Shown here: in pieces, positions 1 through 7,694 of the stretch | Layout: the number at the start of each line of letters is the position of its first letter | How positions within the stretch are numbered: position 1 is the stretch's first letter | Source of the DNA: Bacillota bacterium | Lineage (GTDB): Bacteria; Bacillota; Clostridia; Lachnospirales; Lachnospiraceae | Direction: 5' to 3' | Assembly (NCBI GenBank): GCA_023435505.1 | Contig: JAEYRR010000327.1 | Coordinates: 1-23,368 of the forward strand | DNA length: 23,368 bases | The notes under the pieces: generated by a model | What the model was told of the DNA's origin: nothing | The model's database searches: none | Seen by the model: only the letters and a program-made list of their open reading frames with translations | Translations under genes and position numbers: made by a program

Positions 1-263
1 ATTCCACAGCGTTCACATCCCAACCCTACATCTGAACGTTCAGAAAAAGACAACCTCTCTTCTCTTATCCAACGGTGGATTGTCTGTACTGAGACTTCAA
101 ACTTTTCAGTCACCTCTTGTACTCCACACTCCGGATGATCATAAATATATTGTTTTACCACTTTAAACGTATCTTCTAAAGAGTCCAGACAGCTTGGACA
201 AAGTGGTTGTCCACCAAAAAAGTTATATAACTTATTACAATTCTTGCAATTTCTGACATCCAT
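1..263 (-). CDS. yvyF: YvyF-like flagellar operon protein, 3' end cut by window edge
   Basis: Eighty-seven codons are visible from an ATG at 263 and the frame is still open at base 1. The N-terminus has two cysteine pairs, CKNC (residues 6-9) and CPSC (22-25), a probable zinc ribbon. It is followed by a helix-turn-helix-like segment (about 48-68, with the sequence SVQTIHRWIREERL) and a further CERC (83-86) at the edge. This arrangement fits the YvyF family of flagellar-operon proteins, which in Bacillus subtilis lies directly after comFC and before flgM. The start is set by an AGGAGGAA ribosome site that overlaps the comF stop codon, 11 bases upstream, so the two genes are translationally close. 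The molecular role of YvyF is poorly defined; a regulatory role is inferred from the zinc and HTH elements. Flagellar genes such as flgM or flgK would be expected left of the window. Confidence 0.8.
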   Translation of the reverse strand, partial: MDVRNCKNCNKLYNFFGGQPLCPSCLDSLEDTFKVVKQYIYDHPECGVQEVTEKFEVSVQTIHRWIREERLSFSERSDVGLGCERCG

Positions 264-274
264 ACTTATTCCTC

Positions 275-994
275 CTAAAAACCTTTTCCTATGCACAAAC
301 AAAGAAAATAAACTTTATATGCTCCGGCTTTAAGTAATGCATTGGTACACACTTCTATTGTACTCCCTGTAGTATATATATCGTCTATTAATAACACTAT
401 TTTACCTTTTATACTAAAATTATGATTCGGAGTGATTCGAAATGCGTTCTGTAGGTTATATATTCTTTCCCTGTTGTCCAATACCTTCTGTGGTCTTGTA
501 TTTATACAACGTTCTAGCACCTCTTCTACAGGTAACAAGGTTCCTGTTCCAACAATCTTTGCAAGAAGACCCGCCTGATTATAACCCCGTATCCGGAGTT
601 TTTTACTATGTATAGGGATTGGGACAACTACCTGAATCCCAGTGGACTGTATCCAGTCTTTGTAATGCAGCAAAAGCTGCTCTCCAAAAAAATCTGCATA
701 CTCACTTTTCCCTCGATATTTAAAAGCAGACATGGAATTCTTCATCTTTCTGTCATATAACCAAAGACCATATCCCATCTCATAATGAAAGACACGTTTT
801 TCACAGTCGTAACAGTACTCTTTCTCCATAATTCCTAAAGGCTTCCCACACTTTTTACAGCGTGGTTCTCTTACATATGGAAGTTCCTCATAGCACACCC
901 TACATATGAGCTCTCCCTTTGGAATTACAATACGCTCACAAATAGGGCACCTCTTTGGGTATAAGAAATCCAGTATTGCTTTCAATCCCCTCAT
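275..994 (-). CDS. comFC: ComF family protein (ComFC-like amidophosphoribosyltransferase fold)
   Basis: A 239-residue protein of typical ComF length. The N-terminal third holds four CxxC pairs (residues 16/19, 31/34, 46/49, 61/64), a double zinc-ribbon. The C-terminal part is a phosphoribosyltransferase-type domain with the PRPP-binding loop LLIDDIYTTGST at about 201-212, and with RGYNQA at about 136-141, a conserved ComF motif. In naturally competent bacteria ComFC acts in the cytosol during DNA uptake and processing of the transforming strand. No comFA helicase gene is present beside it, so a role in competence here is only inferred. It follows the nucleotidyltransferase by 11 bases and precedes the yvyF-like gene by 11 bases, so it is probably part of one operon. 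No strong ribosome site precedes the ATG, which suggests coupling to the upstream gene. Confidence 0.9.
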   Translation of the reverse strand: MRGLKAILDFLYPKRCPICERIVIPKGELICRVCYEELPYVREPRCKKCGKPLGIMEKEYCYDCEKRVFHYEMGYGLWLYDRKMKNSMSAFKYRGKSEYADFFGEQLLLHYKDWIQSTGIQVVVPIPIHSKKLRIRGYNQAGLLAKIVGTGTLLPVEEVLERCINTRPQKVLDNRERIYNLQNAFRITPNHNFSIKGKIVLLIDDIYTTGSTIEVCTNALLKAGAYKVYFLCLCIGKGF

Positions 995-1005
995 ACTCTA
1001 CCGGC

Positions 1006-1908
1006 CTAAAATAGTTTTTCTGGATACACTCCCTGTTTTACCAGGTCTTCAAATGACTTCACTACATATTCCTTATCTTCTTTATAGGTTACTCCAAACC
1101 ACTTATCCTTAGAGGATAATACGGTAACTTCCGCCTTATTTTCGTTAATTAAGTCTCCTACAATCATAGGTAGTAAAAACTCTGCCTTCATTTCATTTCC
1201 CTTAATCTGAGAAAGGAATTCTACAAAACGATCTTCCAGCTCATTTAAGAAATCAGGCATGAATCCCCACATATTCATTGATACAGGGGTTTCGTCTGTC
1301 AACTCCTGTCCTTCGATATCTGACACAATCTTACCCTTCTCTCTGTGAATACCGGAGGTCTCTAGAATGTCCACTAACTTATGCTGGGCATTAACCTTAC
1401 ATACCCCTCTGGTTACAGAACCATTCTCGCTGAGGGTATTCCCTAATTGGAAACCAACCATAGAAATGTTATATTTTTCAGAGCTTTCCGTCTGACTGAT
1501 AAGAAAATCATGGATTTTTTTAAATCCTTCCTCACCATAATAATCGTCTGCATTCACAACAGCAAAAGGTTCATGAATAGCATCCTTTACAGACAGAATT
1601 GCCTGCCCGGTTCCCCATGGCTTAATTCGTCCCTCTGGTACAGAAAATCCCTCTGGAAGATCAGTTAACTCCTGGAACACATACTCCACGTTAATCTGTT
1701 CTGCCACTCTGTTACCTACTATTTTAACAAAGTCCTCTTCTAAATCTTTACGAATAATAAAAATTATTTTGCTAAAGCCTGCTTTTTTAGCCGCATAAGC
1801 TGAATAATCCATAATAATCTCGCCACTTGGTCCTACTGGCTCAAGCTGTTTGATGCCACCAAAACGACTTCCCATTCCAGCAGCCATTACTACTAAAGTA
1901 CAATCCAT
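1006..1908 (-). CDS. Sugar-phosphate nucleotidyltransferase family protein
   Basis: About 300 residues with a Rossmann-like nucleotidyltransferase fold. The nucleotide-binding signature MAAGMGSRFGG with a following lysine (KQLEPVG) sits at about residues 8-26, and a metal-binding NADDYYG is at about 118-124. Such enzymes activate a sugar phosphate with an NTP; the substrate cannot be read from the sequence, and some family members in Firmicutes act on other small phosphorylated molecules. The ATG at 1908 is chosen because AGGAG lies 7 bases upstream; the in-frame TTG at 1914 sits one base from that same ribosome site and would be too close. The gene has its own good promoter candidate overlapping the end of recD2 and probably leads the comF-yvyF transcript. 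Confidence 0.85.
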   Translation of the reverse strand: MDCTLVVMAAGMGSRFGGIKQLEPVGPSGEIIMDYSAYAAKKAGFSKIIFIIRKDLEEDFVKIVGNRVAEQINVEYVFQELTDLPEGFSVPEGRIKPWGTGQAILSVKDAIHEPFAVVNADDYYGEEGFKKIHDFLISQTESSEKYNISMVGFQLGNTLSENGSVTRGVCKVNAQHKLVDILETSGIHREKGKIVSDIEGQELTDETPVSMNMWGFMPDFLNELEDRFVEFLSQIKGNEMKAEFLLPMIVGDLINENKAEVTVLSSKDKWFGVTYKEDKEYVVKSFEDLVKQGVYPEKLF

Positions 1909-1974
1909 TTCCAATCTCCTTTCATTCCTTATTGCTAAGTGTTCTCCTACTGCTTTTTTGCTAACGCTTTGTTT

Positions 1975-2003
1975 ATTATAATATAAATTTAAATTTTTTA
2001 CAA
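1975..2003 (-). promoter_or_regulatory. Predicted sigma-A promoter for nucleotidyltransferase-comF-yvyF
   Basis: On the minus strand TTGTAA, a 17-base spacer and a perfect TATAAT are followed by the nucleotidyltransferase gene about 65 bases downstream. The -35 element overlaps the stop codon of recD2, so the next genes can be expressed independently of it. Assigned by pattern only. Confidence 0.55.
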
Positions 2004-4220
2004 ACCATTGATTTCCTTAATACGTACGTCCAGACTGGAATAACGCTTCTGTTCCATGGTATTGTCAATCATCTTCTGTACAATATCTTCACTACCCACA
2101 ATAGTCACGCATTTTTTCGCTCTGGTTACGGCTGTGTATAAAAGGTTACGGTTAAATAGCATCCTCGGCCCTGTTAACAAAGGGATGACTACCGCCGGGT
2201 ATTCGCTACCCTGAGATTTATGAATGGTGATGGCATAGGCTAGTTCTAATTCCTCTAGATTGCCAAAGGGGTATTCCACCCTTCTTCCTTCTTCAAATTC
2301 AATAGTCATAAGTTCAGCAAAAGAATTGATTGCCACAATGATTCCACAGTCCCCATTAAAGACTCCAGTGCCCTTATTCAGGCAAATGTCATACTCGTTA
2401 CGTATCTCCCATTCCATCTGGTAGTTATTCTTAATCTGCATGACCTTATCGCCTTCCCGAAATATAATTTCTCGGAATTCTTTTTCCTTTTTATCTGGGG
2501 AAGGAGGGTTCATATAACGTTGTAATACCTCATTAAGCTTAGCAACTCCAAGTTCTCCTTTTCTCATAGGGGTAAGAACCTGAATGTCAAGAGGCGATGC
2601 ATTCACATACTTTGGCATCTTCTCCATCACCAGAGATAAGACCACCCGAGTAATCAAGGTCGGATCCTCTCTCTTTAACATAAAGAAATCCTTATTCTTA
2701 TTATCCAGCCTAATTGGCTTTCCTTCATTTATCTTATGGGCATTGGTAATAATGGTACTCTCTGCAGCCTGTCTAAATATCTTGGTAAGACGGACCACAT
2801 TAAAGCTTTCCGACTGAATCATATCTTTTAGCACATTGCCAGGTCCTACACTGGGAAGCTGATTTACATCTCCTACAAAGACCACTCTAGTCCCCACAGA
2901 CACTGCCTTTAAAAAGGCATGAAGCAGATTAATATCCACCATGGACATCTCATCTAAGATAATAGCATCTGCTTCCAATGGATTATCAGCATTACGTTCA
3001 AATTTCAAACGAACGTCTGTCTCTTCCACCGCCCCGTTAAGTTCCAATAGACGGTGTATAGTCTGAGCCTCATAACCACTGGTCTCGCTCATCCTCTTTG
3101 CTGCTCTTCCTGTAGGCGCTGCTAATAAAAATTGTAGTCCTTCTGACTCAAAAAATCGAATGATCTGATTGATGGTTGTAGTCTTACCAGTACCAGGTCC
3201 ACCCGTAATAATCAATAGTCCATTCTTTGCAGCTTCATATACGGCCTGACGCTGCATATCATCCAATACGATGTTGGCACTGCGTTCCAATCTCAGCACT
3301 CTATCCTCTAAAATGGAATCCGCTAAGTCATATTTTACATTCAAATCATGGAGCATTCTAGCACAGTTTAACTCCATATAATAATAAATGGAGCTATAAA
3401 TTACTTTTTGCCCTTCAAATTCCTTTACAATAATTCGCTTGTCTATCTGCATATCCATAAGATGACGCTCTATATCAGTAAGTTCCACTAAAAGTAGTTC
3501 ACTACTCTGCCTAATTAATTCCTGTTCCGGCAAATAGACGTGTCCCAATCCGGTGGCGTTATTTAATATATACAAAATACCAGCCTTGATACGATCTCCT
3601 GAATCCGGCGATATTCCAACATTCCTGGCAATCTCATCCGCCAGTTTAAAACCGATGCCACTGATATCCTCTGCCAGTTGGTAAGGATTCTTCTGGATGA
3701 TATCATACATCCTCTGACCATATTGCTGGTATATCTTAACAGCATAGGTATTAGAAATTCCGTACTTCTGAAGAAACAGCATAGCATTCCGCATCTCCCG
3801 CTTCTCCTCAAACTGAATACCGATCTCTCTGGCCATCCGTTCACTAATACCCTTCACTTCAGATAGCCTCTCAGGCTCCCGTTCGATGATATCGAACGTT
3901 TCCTTCTTAAACTTACGCACAATACGGGCAGCCAAGGCACAGCCTACTCCTTTAATTGCACCAGATCCCAGGTATCTCTCAATAGAAAATAAATCCTCAG
4001 GTTCCTTCACTTCATAGGATTTCATAACAAGCTGTTCTCCGTAGACAGGATGACTTGTATATGTGCCATTCACACAGATATATTCCCCTTCGCTGACAAA
4101 GGTGAAGGTTCCCACAACCGTCATCTCTATATCATCCCGCACCAGACTAAGTACCGTATAGCCATTGTCGCTGTTTCGATATACAATTCGATCTACATAA
4201 CCTTCTAACACTTCTTCCAC
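1998..4220 (-). CDS. recD2: RecD2-type ATP-dependent 5'-3' DNA helicase
   Basis: A 740-residue superfamily 1B helicase of normal RecD2 length. The N-terminal domain (1-70, OB-like) is followed by helix-hairpin-helix DNA-binding segments (GAIKGVGCALAARI about 88-100, EVKGISERMA about 121-130). Then come Walker A GPGTGKTTT at 341-349, Walker B ILDEMSM at 421-427, VGDVNQLPSVGPG at about 449-461 and the C-terminal helicase motif ITIHKSQGSEYP. RecD2 exists without RecB/RecC and is linked to replication-fork repair and recombination in Firmicutes. The start is a GTG at 4220 preceded by GAGGTGG at 9-base spacing; there is no competing ATG with a ribosome site. A terminator-like hairpin lies just before this ribosome site. 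The gene sits between flagellar rod genes and the comF group, the only DNA-repair gene in the block. Confidence 0.95.
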   Translation of the reverse strand: MEEVLEGYVDRIVYRNSDNGYTVLSLVRDDIEMTVVGTFTFVSEGEYICVNGTYTSHPVYGEQLVMKSYEVKEPEDLFSIERYLGSGAIKGVGCALAARIVRKFKKETFDIIEREPERLSEVKGISERMAREIGIQFEEKREMRNAMLFLQKYGISNTYAVKIYQQYGQRMYDIIQKNPYQLAEDISGIGFKLADEIARNVGISPDSGDRIKAGILYILNNATGLGHVYLPEQELIRQSSELLLVELTDIERHLMDMQIDKRIIVKEFEGQKVIYSSIYYYMELNCARMLHDLNVKYDLADSILEDRVLRLERSANIVLDDMQRQAVYEAAKNGLLIITGGPGTGKTTTINQIIRFFESEGLQFLLAAPTGRAAKRMSETSGYEAQTIHRLLELNGAVEETDVRLKFERNADNPLEADAIILDEMSMVDINLLHAFLKAVSVGTRVVFVGDVNQLPSVGPGNVLKDMIQSESFNVVRLTKIFRQAAESTIITNAHKINEGKPIRLDNKNKDFFMLKREDPTLITRVVLSLVMEKMPKYVNASPLDIQVLTPMRKGELGVAKLNEVLQRYMNPPSPDKKEKEFREIIFREGDKVMQIKNNYQMEWEIRNEYDICLNKGTGVFNGDCGIIVAINSFAELMTIEFEEGRRVEYPFGNLEELELAYAITIHKSQGSEYPAVVIPLLTGPRMLFNRNLLYTAVTRAKKCVTIVGSEDIVQKMIDNTMEQKRYSSLDVRIKEINGL

Positions 4221-4246
4221 CGGTTCTTTCCACCTCGCTAAAAATG

Positions 4247-4270
4247 GGCCATCGCAGCATTGCGACAGCC
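4247..4270 (-). terminator. Terminator-like hairpin directly before the recD2 ribosome site
   Basis: Minus-strand RNA pairs GGCTGTCGCA with TGCGATGGCC around a 4-base loop (10 pairs, two of them G-U) and is followed by CA then TTTTT. It lies 27 bases before the recD2 start codon. It could end transcripts from the flagellar genes, or attenuate recD2; there is no room for a promoter between it and recD2. Confidence 0.5.
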
Positions 4271-4296
4271 CTAATCTCTATGCTCTTTATTCAATT

Positions 4297-4325
4297 ATTA
4301 TATCAATACCTGAAACGTTACACAA
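4297..4325 (-). promoter_or_regulatory. recD2: Possible recD2 promoter
   Basis: TTGTGT, a 17-base spacer and TATAAT on the minus strand, about 75 bases upstream of the recD2 GTG. The -10 is perfect and the -35 weak. The hairpin at 4247-4270 would lie inside the resulting leader RNA. The rest of the 174-base gap between recD2 and the rod-binding gene shows nothing else. Confidence 0.4.
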
Positions 4326-4394
4326 GGTTATCTTTGTGGTGCTCTCTCTCCTGCAACAAATTAACATTTATCATGTCATTATTCATAGAAATCG

Positions 4395-4730
4395 TTATAG
4401 CCTGTCCCTTTTCATGGATTCATAGAGAGTCTTTGCCAATCCTATAGAGCCACTTTCTGTAATGTTCTTCGCATATTCCTCATATAAAGTATCCCCGAAA
4501 TACTCGGTATACTCATTCTTTTCACTGGACTCTACGGTCTTTTCCATTTCTTTTATTACCATCTGAACAAAATAGGATTCAAAATCTTTACATACATCCA
4601 TCAATTCCTTATCTGTAGCCTTAGAAAGGTCTCCTTCTAAGGTAGATTGTAATTTATCTGATGACAACTTGTCCGAGGAATTTGTTTTATATAGGGAATA
4701 TAAATTGCTATTATCTATCGATATACTCAT
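4395..4730 (-). CDS. flgJ: Rod-binding protein, FlgJ N-terminal domain type
   Basis: A 111-residue cytosolic or periplasm-facing protein without a signal peptide. Residues about 40-108 match the rod-binding family: KELMDVCKDFESYFVQMVIKEMEKT, then the FGDTLYEEYAKNIT and GSIGLAKTLYESM segments. In enterobacteria the N-terminal half of FlgJ caps and assembles the flagellar rod, while the C-terminal half is a muramidase. Here the muramidase half is absent, as in many Firmicutes, so peptidoglycan cutting must be done by another enzyme. The ATG at 4730 has a strong AGGAGGAG ribosome site. It lies 21 bases after the flgG-like gene and closes the rod operon. Confidence 0.85.
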   Translation of the reverse strand: MSISIDNSNLYSLYKTNSSDKLSSDKLQSTLEGDLSKATDKELMDVCKDFESYFVQMVIKEMEKTVESSEKNEYTEYFGDTLYEEYAKNITESGSIGLAKTLYESMKRDRL

Positions 4731-4751
4731 CTTGTACTCCTCCTATCTACA

Positions 4752-5567
4752 TTAAGAACGTAGATTATTGGCCTGCTGTAGCATTGTATCAGAAGCAGTA
4801 ATAATCTTAGAATTCATCTCGTAGGCACGCTGAGCTACAATCAGATTGACCATCTCATCCACTGCAGATACATTAGATGCCTCTAAGCTTTTTTGCTTAA
4901 TGATACTCTTTTTGATTCCTTCTTCATCTATTTCCATTCTAGCTTCCCCTGAAGCAACACTTTCAGCATAGTAACCACTTCCTAATTTAGTAAGTCCAGC
5001 AGGGTTATTAAACTGTACCACTCCAATCTGGATATCTGTAAGTTGTATATTACCATTGGCATCAGGGAACCCAATTCTACCTGTTTCATCTATAGTAATC
5101 TGTGACATATTGTAGCTTGAATCAAATACAATCGGTTGCAGATTAACATCTAGAAGAGGATTACCATCACTATCTGCAATAGCGACCCCTCCGTCCTTTA
5201 GAGCAGCCGTAAAGGCTCCGCCTCTTACATAAGCAACGCCGCCTTCAGGCTGTTGTACCATAAAGAATCCATTTCCTGCAATCGCTAAATCCAGAGGATT
5301 CTCCGTAGTAGTGATGGCCCCCTGGTCAAATCTTGTAGTAATGGCTGAATTACGAACTCCAAGACCTACTTGTACACCAACGGGTTTTTCATTCCCTTCA
5401 TTATCAGTGGATGTTGTCTGAATCGTCTGGTAAAGGAGGGATTTAAACTCGGTTGTTTCTTTTTTATATCCGGTAGTATTAATATTGGCTAGATTATTAG
5501 AAATAGTATCTACATTGGTCTGCTGTGCTGCCATACCGGTAGCTGCTGTCCATAATGATCTCATCAT
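4752..5567 (-). CDS. flgG: Flagellar basal-body rod protein, FlgG family (FlhP-like)
   Basis: A 271-residue axial flagellar protein. The N-terminal flagellar rod signature (LWTAATGMAAQQTNVDTISN, residues 4-23, followed by NLANINTTGYKKE) and the C-terminal signature (EASNVSAVDEMVNLIVAQRA, about 230-249) form the two ends of the conserved D0 coiled-coil pair. The FlgE/F/G middle domain (NPLDLAIAGNGFFMV) lies at about 85-100. FlgG-type subunits build the distal rod and are exported by the flagellar type III apparatus. The start is one of two adjacent ATGs at 5567/5564 with AAAGGGG upstream. It is paired with the flgF-like gene 17 bases upstream. In Bacillus subtilis the equivalent pair after mbl is called flhO-flhP, and this gene corresponds to flhP. 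Confidence 0.92.
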   Translation of the reverse strand: MMRSLWTAATGMAAQQTNVDTISNNLANINTTGYKKETTEFKSLLYQTIQTTSTDNEGNEKPVGVQVGLGVRNSAITTRFDQGAITTTENPLDLAIAGNGFFMVQQPEGGVAYVRGGAFTAALKDGGVAIADSDGNPLLDVNLQPIVFDSSYNMSQITIDETGRIGFPDANGNIQLTDIQIGVVQFNNPAGLTKLGSGYYAESVASGEARMEIDEEGIKKSIIKQKSLEASNVSAVDEMVNLIVAQRAYEMNSKIITASDTMLQQANNLRS

Positions 5568-5584
5568 AAGCTATATCCCCTTTC

Positions 5585-6358
5585 CTACAGGCTTCCCACA
5601 GTATTAACTGCCTTATCTAGCATACCGTCTATGGTATTAATGACTCTCTGGTTTGCCTCATATGATCTTGTAACGGCGATCATATTCACCATCTCACTGA
5701 CAGAATTCACATTGGATTGCTCCAGATATCCTTGACGGACTGTCCCTAAAGCTCTAATCTCCTCTGCTCCTTCTACCACTTCGTACAGGTTATTGCCAAA
5801 CTTTTTTATATAATCATAATCTACGAAATCGGTAATTTTTAAGCTGTCAATATAGTTGCCATCTGCATAGATCCCACCTAACTGATCTATGGTAATCTGT
5901 GCCGCATCGATAGGAATCTGGATATTACCACTTTCTCCTACCACATGATTGCCGTCTGTATCAAGCAGACTGCCATCACTACCAATCTTAAAGCTACCGT
6001 CTCGTGTATATTTAATGGATTCATTCCCCTCACTGTCTATTACAGCAACTGTAAAGAATCCCTTACCTTCCATGGCCAAATCATACGTATTGCCTGTCTG
6101 TCTAACCGATCCTTGATTGTAATTGGTGTAAACCTCACCAATTTTAGAACCCAGACTCATACTTCCGATTCTCTCATCCACAAAACCGTTTGTGGCATCC
6201 TTAATTTTTAAAGTGTAAACGCTGTCGAAAGATTGATTTGTCACTCCTTCGCTCTTGTATCCTACCGTAGCAGCATTGGCGACATTGTTAGAGATGACCT
6301 CTAAACGCTTTTGTTCGCTCATCATACCGTTATAGGCAGAATATAAACCTCTAACCAT
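5585..6358 (-). CDS. flgF: Flagellar basal-body rod protein, FlgF/FlgG family (FlhO-like)
   Basis: About 257 residues beginning MVRGLYSAYNGMMSEQKRLE and ending with the rod C-terminal signature QSNVNSVSEMVNMIAVTRSY. The middle NTYDLAMEGKGFFTV segment is typical of FlgF/FlgG. It forms part of the flagellar rod and corresponds to Bacillus flhO, as it directly follows the mbl homologue. The start is placed at 6358 rather than at the in-frame ATG at 6394. The later ATG has a GGAAGGA ribosome site, gives the normal family N-terminus, and lies downstream of the sigma-D-like promoter, whereas the earlier ATG falls at the predicted transcription start and has no ribosome site. Confidence 0.9.
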   Translation of the reverse strand: MVRGLYSAYNGMMSEQKRLEVISNNVANAATVGYKSEGVTNQSFDSVYTLKIKDATNGFVDERIGSMSLGSKIGEVYTNYNQGSVRQTGNTYDLAMEGKGFFTVAVIDSEGNESIKYTRDGSFKIGSDGSLLDTDGNHVVGESGNIQIPIDAAQITIDQLGGIYADGNYIDSLKITDFVDYDYIKKFGNNLYEVVEGAEEIRALGTVRQGYLEQSNVNSVSEMVNMIAVTRSYEANQRVINTIDGMLDKAVNTVGSL

Positions 6359-6394
6359 CTGATCCTTCCCTTCTGGTTTTTGATAATAACTCAT

Positions 6395-6430
6395 ATTATG
6401 TATCGGCTAGCTTTTAAATAATATTATACT
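6395..6430 (-). promoter_or_regulatory. Sigma-D (sigma-28) type promoter for the flgF-flgG-flgJ operon
   Basis: The minus strand has GCCGATAC, a 7/8 match to the Bacillus sigma-D -10 consensus GCCGATAT, with TAAT in place of TAAA 15 bases upstream. It sits between the terminator after mbl and the flgF start. The homologous flhO-flhP operon of Bacillus subtilis is sigma-D dependent, which supports the call. Confidence 0.65.
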
Positions 6431-6449
6431 ATCCTTGCTAGATCGATGT

Positions 6450-6481
6450 AAAAAAAGTAGCTTTCCTTAGAAAGCTACTTT
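6450..6481 (-). terminator. Rho-independent terminator after mbl
   Basis: Minus-strand RNA forms a perfect 12-bp stem (AAAGTAGCTTTC with GAAAGCTACTTT, loop of 4 bases), with a T-run overlapping and following the 3' arm. It lies about 18 bases after the mbl stop and isolates it from the flagellar rod operon. Confidence 0.9.
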
Positions 6482-6498
6482 AATTTTCCTATTACCGA

Positions 6499-7488
6499 TT
6501 AGTCTCTTTTTCCTGCAAGGAATTCTACGAACTTACCTGTACCAATAGCTACAGCTGTCATAGGATCCTCAGCAGTCATAGTAGTAATGCCTGTCTTACT
6601 CTCAAGCAACTCTTCTAATCCATATAATAAACATCCACCACCTGTTAATACAATACCGCGGTCTGCAATATCAGCAGCTAATTCTGGTGGAGTCTTCTCT
6701 AAAACTGAGTGAACAGCTTCTACGATCTGAGAAGTCGTCTCTCTTAATGCTTCCTCTGTCTCATCAGAAGTAACGGTAATTGTCTTTGGAAGACCAGTTA
6801 CAAGGTTACGTCCTCTAACATCCATAGAAGCAACTTCCGGTCTCTTAAATGCAGAACCAATCTTGATCTTAATATCTTCTGCTGTTCTCTCACCAATTAA
6901 AAGATTATGTTTTTTTCTCATATAACGAACAATAGCTTCATCAAAATCATCACCGGCAATCTTTATGGACGTACTTACTACAGTACCGCCAAGAGAAATA
7001 ACAGCTATATCAGTTGTACCACCACCGATATCAACGATCATATTTCCACATGGTCTGGAGATATCGATACCAGCTCCGATAGCAGCTGCGATTGGCTCCT
7101 CAATAATTGCAACTTCTCTAGCACCTGCTTGATAGGTTGCATCCTCAACAGCCTTCTTTTCAACCTCTGTTACACCACTTGGTACACAAACACTGATTCT
7201 TGGTTTTCTGAAACGTTGTTTGCCAACCGCTTTCTGAATAAAGTATTTGAGCATCTTTTCTGTTACTGTATAATCAGAGATTACACCCTGACGTAAAGGT
7301 CTTACAGCGACAATGTTACCTGGAGTTCTACCTAGCATTAATCTAGCTTCTTCTCCGATTGCCTTGGTTTTATTTGTATCGCGGTCAAATGCCACAACTG
7401 AAGGCTCTTTTAAAACTACGCCCTTTCCTTTTATATATACAAGTACGCTAGCGGTTCCTAAATCAATTCCAATATCACTACCCAACAT
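6499..7488 (-). CDS. mbl: Rod shape-determining actin homologue, MreB/Mbl family
   Basis: A 329-residue bacterial actin. The phosphate-1 motif DIGIDLGTASVLVYIKG (5-21), phosphate-2 motif DIGGGTTDIAV (153-163) and adenosine motif VLTGGGCLLYGLEELL (about 281-296) are intact. The conserved EEPIAAAIGAG segment lies at about 130-140. MreB-type filaments under the membrane direct the elongation machinery of the cell wall. The choice of Mbl rather than MreB rests on location: it stands alone, without mreC/mreD, and is followed by the flhO-flhP-type rod genes as in Bacillus subtilis. The ATG at 7488 has AAAGGAG 7 bases upstream. In Bacillus the gene before mbl is spoIIID; here no spoIIID is present and an unknown membrane protein precedes it. 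Confidence 0.93.
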   Translation of the reverse strand: MLGSDIGIDLGTASVLVYIKGKGVVLKEPSVVAFDRDTNKTKAIGEEARLMLGRTPGNIVAVRPLRQGVISDYTVTEKMLKYFIQKAVGKQRFRKPRISVCVPSGVTEVEKKAVEDATYQAGAREVAIIEEPIAAAIGAGIDISRPCGNMIVDIGGGTTDIAVISLGGTVVSTSIKIAGDDFDEAIVRYMRKKHNLLIGERTAEDIKIKIGSAFKRPEVASMDVRGRNLVTGLPKTITVTSDETEEALRETTSQIVEAVHSVLEKTPPELAADIADRGIVLTGGGCLLYGLEELLESKTGITTMTAEDPMTAVAIGTGKFVEFLAGKRD

Positions 7489-7575
7489 GCTGTTTCTCCT
7501 TTCAAACTATCCTTTTTATCTATTTAATATACCAACATGTATCTTTGTTGTACTGCCCAAAATAATACTTCTTAT

Positions 7576-7604
7576 ATTATAAACAGTTTTATACTTTTTT
7601 TAAA
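7576..7604 (-). promoter_or_regulatory. mbl: Possible mbl promoter in an A/T-rich gap
   Basis: TTTAAA, a 17-base spacer and TATAAT on the minus strand, about 88 bases before the mbl start. The surrounding 7489-7694 gap is very A/T-rich with long A and T runs, which could act as upstream activating or curved DNA. No gene is seen in it. Confidence 0.4.
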
Positions 7605-7694
7605 GGTTTTTTTTAAATAATAGTATTTCTTATTCATTTTTCCACTTTTATTATATATTATCCCTATTTTTTAACACTACACTCTCCTTTTCAG

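Noticed and set aside
6907..7296. 129-residue plus-strand open frame
   Set aside because: Antisense to the conserved mbl gene, with a low-complexity composition produced by the opposite codons.
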